Shown: in pieces, positions 4,532 through 5,300 of the stretch
How positions within the stretch are numbered: position 1 is the stretch's first letter
Layout of the letters: each line of letters opens with the position of its first letter
Assembly (NCBI GenBank): GCA_003524435.1
Contig: DQHP01000057.1
Coordinates: forward strand, 1-5,300
Source of the DNA: Microbacterium sp.
Lineage (GTDB): Bacteria > Actinomycetota > Actinomycetes > Actinomycetales > Microbacteriaceae
Length of the DNA: 5,300 nt
Direction: 5' to 3'
Position numbers and translations under genes: made by a program
Notes under the pieces: generated by a model
What the model saw: the letters and a program-made list of their open reading frames with translations, nothing else
What the model was told of the DNA's origin: nothing
The model's database searches: none

Positions 4532-5300
4532 ATGGCTCGAATCACGATCACGCAGGTCGCTGCGCGTGCGGGCGTGTCGATCGCGTCGGCATCACGAGCG
4601 CTCAACGGGCAGATCGCCAGCGCCGAAACCGTCGCGAAGGTGCAGCAGGCCGCGAGCGAACTCGGCTATGTCGCAGACGCCACTGCGCAGTCCCTCAAGC
4701 GTGGTCGCACTTTCCAGCTCGCCTATGCCGTTGCCGACATCGGCAACCCCGTCTACGTAGACATGATGACCTCGATCCAGCGGGTCATCGCCGAATCCGG
4801 GTACCGCCTGATTCTTTCGTCGACCGGCAATTCATCCTCCTCGGTCGATGTCGTGCGCGACCTCAGCAGAGGGTACGTCGATGGGCTCATAATCTCGCCG
4901 CTTCGCGTGACTGACGCGCTGCTCGCCGCGCTCGATGCTGCCCCCGTGCCGGTCGTCGTGCTCGGTCGAGTACCAGACGACGCGGGCTTTGACACCGTGC
5001 GGGCAGACTCGCGGACAGCGATGCGGCAGGTCGTGGACCATCTTGTCGAGTGTTCCCACACCCGCATCGCGTTCATCAACGGACCCGAAGACACCACTCC
5101 TGGTTCGTTCCGCCGTGACGGCCTCGCCGACGCGCTCTTGGCGCACCCAGAGGTGTATGCGCGGAGCGTCGCCGCGGCAGACTTCACCATCGCCTCCGGC
5201 TACGAGGCTGCTCGCGCGCTGCTTGAGGATGACGACCGCCCGCAGGCGATCATCGCCGCCAACGACCTCATCGGCGTCGGCGTGCTGCGTGCCGCAGAAG
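4532..5300 (+). CDS. LacI-family transcriptional regulator, cut by the right window edge
   Basis: The frame is open for 256 codons to the window end; family members are usually 330-350 residues, so roughly the last quarter is missing. The protein starts MARITITQVAARAGVSIASA. The LacI helix-turn-helix is at about 6-26 (ITQVAARAGVSIASASRALNG), followed by the hinge region 46-58 (YVADATAQSLKRG), close to the standard YxPNxxARSLxxGRT pattern. The periplasmic-binding-like sensor domain starts near 62 (FQLAYAVADIGNPVYVDMMTSIQRVIAESGYRLIL), continues through the DGLIISP strand (117-123), and reaches AANDLIGVGVLRA (242-254), the effector-domain segment equivalent to the conserved 'NDxxAxGxxxA' motif. 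The ligand is not evident; sugars are usual. The operator copies just upstream suggest it represses its own gene, and targets probably lie downstream beyond the window. Confidence 0.95.
   Translation, partial: MARITITQVAARAGVSIASASRALNGQIASAETVAKVQQAASELGYVADATAQSLKRGRTFQLAYAVADIGNPVYVDMMTSIQRVIAESGYRLILSSTGNSSSSVDVVRDLSRGYVDGLIISPLRVTDALLAALDAAPVPVVVLGRVPDDAGFDTVRADSRTAMRQVVDHLVECSHTRIAFINGPEDTTPGSFRRDGLADALLAHPEVYARSVAAADFTIASGYEAARALLEDDDRPQAIIAANDLIGVGVLRAAE

Noticed and set aside
4461..4914. Plus-strand open frames beginning at 4461 and 4465
   Set aside because: They run over the operators and the LacI-type gene in the wrong frames and have low-complexity Arg/Ser-rich composition; the frame from 4532 has the HTH and effector domain.

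Overview
The window looks like chromosomal DNA from a high-GC actinobacterium, probably Microbacteriaceae or a close relative. The reasons are strong G/C bias at third codon positions, an HNH endonuclease of the actinobacterial DUF222 (13E12-repeat) family, a LexA-box-like site of the actinobacterial type, and a VapBC45-like toxin-antitoxin pair. The lineage is an inference from gene content; no marker gene fixes it.

Layout. The left edge (1-382, minus strand) carries the N-terminal part of an FAD-linked oxidoreductase. It diverges from a YbjJ-like MFS transporter (562-1776, plus). The roughly 180 bp between them holds two adjacent perfect palindromic elements (495-511 and 510-519) that look like operator DNA, so the enzyme and transporter may share regulation. 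A short gap follows, with one perfect DnaA-box 9-mer. Next is a two-gene cassette (1830-2510 and 2507-2770): a DUF433/MerR-like antitoxin whose stop codon overlaps the start of a PIN-like toxin. The toxin stops at 87 residues, well short of what I expect for its family, and may be a decayed remnant.

From 2771 to 3002 there is no convincing gene. This stretch carries an AT-rich inverted repeat (2878-2897) and then a promoter region with a 15/16 match to the actinobacterial SOS box (2956-2971). The box sits directly over the probable -35 of the DUF222-HNH endonuclease gene (3003-4346), which suggests a damage-inducible nuclease. Its start may be leaderless. Downstream, 4347-4455 is non-coding and carries three hairpins in a row. 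Then comes a LacI-family regulator (from 4532, running off the right edge), preceded by a consensus -35, a near-perfect 18-bp LacI-type operator, a second half-matching copy 24 bp upstream, and a strong ribosome binding site. That arrangement suggests autoregulation.

The genes do not form one pathway. The window is a patchwork: a possible enzyme/transporter pair, a selfish or defence-type toxin-antitoxin pair, an HNH-family nuclease of possibly mobile origin, and the start of what is probably a carbohydrate-utilisation locus controlled by the LacI protein. I do not see a clearly new system. The best leads are the SOS-box/HNH arrangement, the truncated toxin, and the structured non-coding stretches.
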